From contig JBKQIY010000052.1 in assembly GCA_052148155.1 (NCBI GenBank), positions 1 to 7,852 on the forward strand: DNA of 7,852 nucleotides, given 5' to 3'. The notes below the pieces were generated by a model. The model made no database searches. It was not told the DNA's origin and saw nothing but the letters and a program-made list of their open reading frames with translations. This document shows positions 7,041-7,852 of the stretch, piece by piece. The stretch is from JBBQER01 sp052148155. Lineage in GTDB: Bacteria; Actinomycetota; Acidimicrobiia; IMCC26256; PALSA-610. Every line of letters begins with the position of its first letter. The stretch's first letter is position 1. The position numbers were made by a program, and so were the translations under genes.

Positions 7041-7173
7041 CCATCTTGAACACCCAGCCTCGGGACAAGTTCGCCGACGGACCGCTGGCCCGAGACGACA
7101 ATCGCGAGGGGCAACTTGGACCGCGCGGAGGTTCGACGACAGGGTCGAGTTGGCCGCACTCCACGCCAACCCG

Positions 7174-7195
7174 TGGGCCGCGGATGGGCCGCGGA
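7174..7195. repeat. Perfect 11-bp tandem duplication
   Basis: TGGGCCGCGGA occurs twice back to back. Because 11 is not a multiple of three, the duplication would shift any reading frame crossing it, which argues that this stretch is not under coding constraint. Confidence 0.8.
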
Positions 7196-7621
7196 AGGCC
7201 GAGAAAGGACGACAACCAACGACAAACGGTGAAAGGCGAAACCGCTGGTCAGCCGCCAGATCGGTCATAGTTCCGGCCCCAGTCCTGGGCCCTCAGCTGT
7301 CTCCGGCGTACAAGCTGACTCGCCACCACCAAGCTTGTGACCAGGGGAAAGGCAAAGGGACAACTGTCAACATTGCTCGCTGGCTGTCATCGCTTCGCAA
7401 CGTTCGGCGGCCCACCTGCGGCCCAGCCGTCCACCTGAAGTCATTCCAACCGACTGCCACCGCAGGGACAACGGGTCTCGACGCGCCGACGACATCATCG
7501 TCGGCGTCCAATGCTGGCAGATCGGCAGCGCATTTCGCGGACGAGAGACGTTCGATAGCCGCACGCTGCGACCGAATGCAGATGGCCAAACGCGTGACGC
7601 CGTCCCCGCGCCGGGTATCCC

Positions 7622-7807
7622 CTAATGGCACTTATCTCCAGCCCGGAATTGGGTGTCATCGATGTAGTCGACGGAGCCTTTCGGCTGCGTCGAAGACGCG
7701 TTATCTGTAGTGGTGTCCTCGACGTACTTGACGTAGCCGTAGCAAGGACACCACTGCCGAACACGTAACCCGTCGAGCGGGCGCATGATGCCGGCGACCG
7801 CAATCAT
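7622..7807 (-). CDS. Possible small hypothetical protein (61 residues)
   Basis: Reverse-strand reading from the ATG at 7807 to a TAG at 7622-7624, 61 residues, closed upstream by an in-frame TAG. I recognise no family. The sequence is polar, with four Cys/His-type residues of note (C20, C22, C60, H61) and an internal repeat: 'GYVKYVEDT' (24-32) and 'GSVDYIDDT' (44-52). Two of the four changes are conservative (V/I, E/D), and the copies are 20 codons apart in frame, which mildly favours real coding. Against it: no ribosome site, no leaderless -10 box, and an 11-bp perfect inverted repeat inside it. It could equally be a non-coding repeat or the end of a decayed gene. Confidence 0.3.
   Translation of the reverse strand: MIAVAGIMRPLDGLRVRQWCPCYGYVKYVEDTTTDNASSTQPKGSVDYIDDTQFRAGDKCH
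7652..7738. repeat. 27-bp imperfect direct repeat
   Basis: Copies at 7652-7678 and 7712-7738, starting GGTGTC and ending AGCC, with 22 of 27 positions identical and start points 60 bases apart. In the minus-strand small ORF they encode the two G-x-V-x-Y-x-x-D-T copies. Confidence 0.75.
7707..7757. repeat. Inverted repeat with 11-bp perfect arms
   Basis: AGTGGTGTCCT at 7709-7719 is the exact reverse complement of AGGACACCACT at 7745-7755, with a 25-base loop. In RNA the stem can extend by one G-U pair and one G-C pair to 7707 and 7757. No T run follows on either strand, so it is not an obvious intrinsic terminator. The left arm is part of the second copy of the 27-bp direct repeat. Confidence 0.8.
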
Positions 7808-7852
7808 CTCGTCGACAGCAGCGTTCGGAGCTGGCTATTCGCCGGGGCCTGG

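Larger units (their letters stand above)
6830..7621. other. Region with no recognisable gene
   Basis: About 800 bases after the antitoxin gene in which I recognise no protein, tRNA or other RNA. Open readings exist on both strands but are low-complexity or frame-ambiguous. The longest plus-strand one (6916-7710) begins with a Gly-Ser run produced by the 12-bp tandem repeat and has no ribosome site or family resemblance. A minus-strand reading (GTG 7631 to 7293, 112 codons) has only moderate third-position GC and no familiar motif. Two short tandem repeats lie here. The stretch looks like intergenic or decayed accessory DNA. Confidence 0.5.

Noticed and set aside
7293..7631. Minus-strand reading of 112 codons from a GTG
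   Set aside because: Third-position GC is only moderate, there is no ribosome site and no motif I recognise; kept only as a remark in the gene-free region.
6916..7710. Plus-strand open reading of 264 codons with a Gly-Ser run
   Set aside because: The Gly-Ser run is produced by the 12-bp tandem repeat, the rest resembles no protein and is crossed by an 11-bp duplication that shifts frame, and no ribosome site is visible.
7707..7757. Intrinsic terminator
   Set aside because: The loop is 25 bases and neither strand has a T run after the stem.

Overview
The window is GC-rich (roughly 60-65% by eye), with GTG starts, strong G/C preference at third codon positions, 4-base gene overlaps and leaderless-type start contexts. 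This fits an actinobacterium, perhaps of the Corynebacteriales/Micrococcales kind, but the sequence alone does not fix the genus.

Positions 1-5880 hold a minus-strand operon that I read as a type I Wadjet (JetABCD) plasmid-defence system, an SMC-like DNA-loop-extruding complex with a nuclease. In transcription order it contains jetA (5880-4384, DUF3375, kleisin/MukF-like), jetB (4387-3671, DUF4194, MukE/KITE-like), jetC (3674-318, SMC/MukB-like ATPase with Walker A, signature and Walker B motifs) and the first 107 codons of jetD (321-1, DUF3322 N-terminus), whose nuclease half lies beyond the left edge. Each junction is a 4-base stop/start overlap (ATGA, GTGA, ATGA), so the four proteins should be made together.

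Positions 5881-5997 are a divergent intergenic spacer carrying the jetA ribosome binding site, two small palindromes and the toxin promoter. Positions 5998-6829, plus strand, hold a toxin-antitoxin pair in HigBA order: a RelE-superfamily Gp49-like (DUF891) toxin and then an XRE helix-turn-helix antitoxin. Both have a TANNNT box exactly 6 bases before the ATG, the arrangement expected for leaderless transcripts. A GTGGT-N6-ACCAC inverted repeat, a probable autoregulatory operator, sits over the antitoxin promoter. The pair and the jet operon together look like a small defence island.

Positions 6830-7852 hold no gene I can identify. They contain a degenerate 12-bp tandem repeat (about 6942-7040), an 11-bp tandem duplication (7174-7195), and near the right edge a 27-bp imperfect direct repeat overlapping an 11-bp perfect inverted repeat. 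A possible 61-residue minus-strand ORF (7807-7622) spans these last repeats. The stretch looks like accessory or decayed sequence next to the island.
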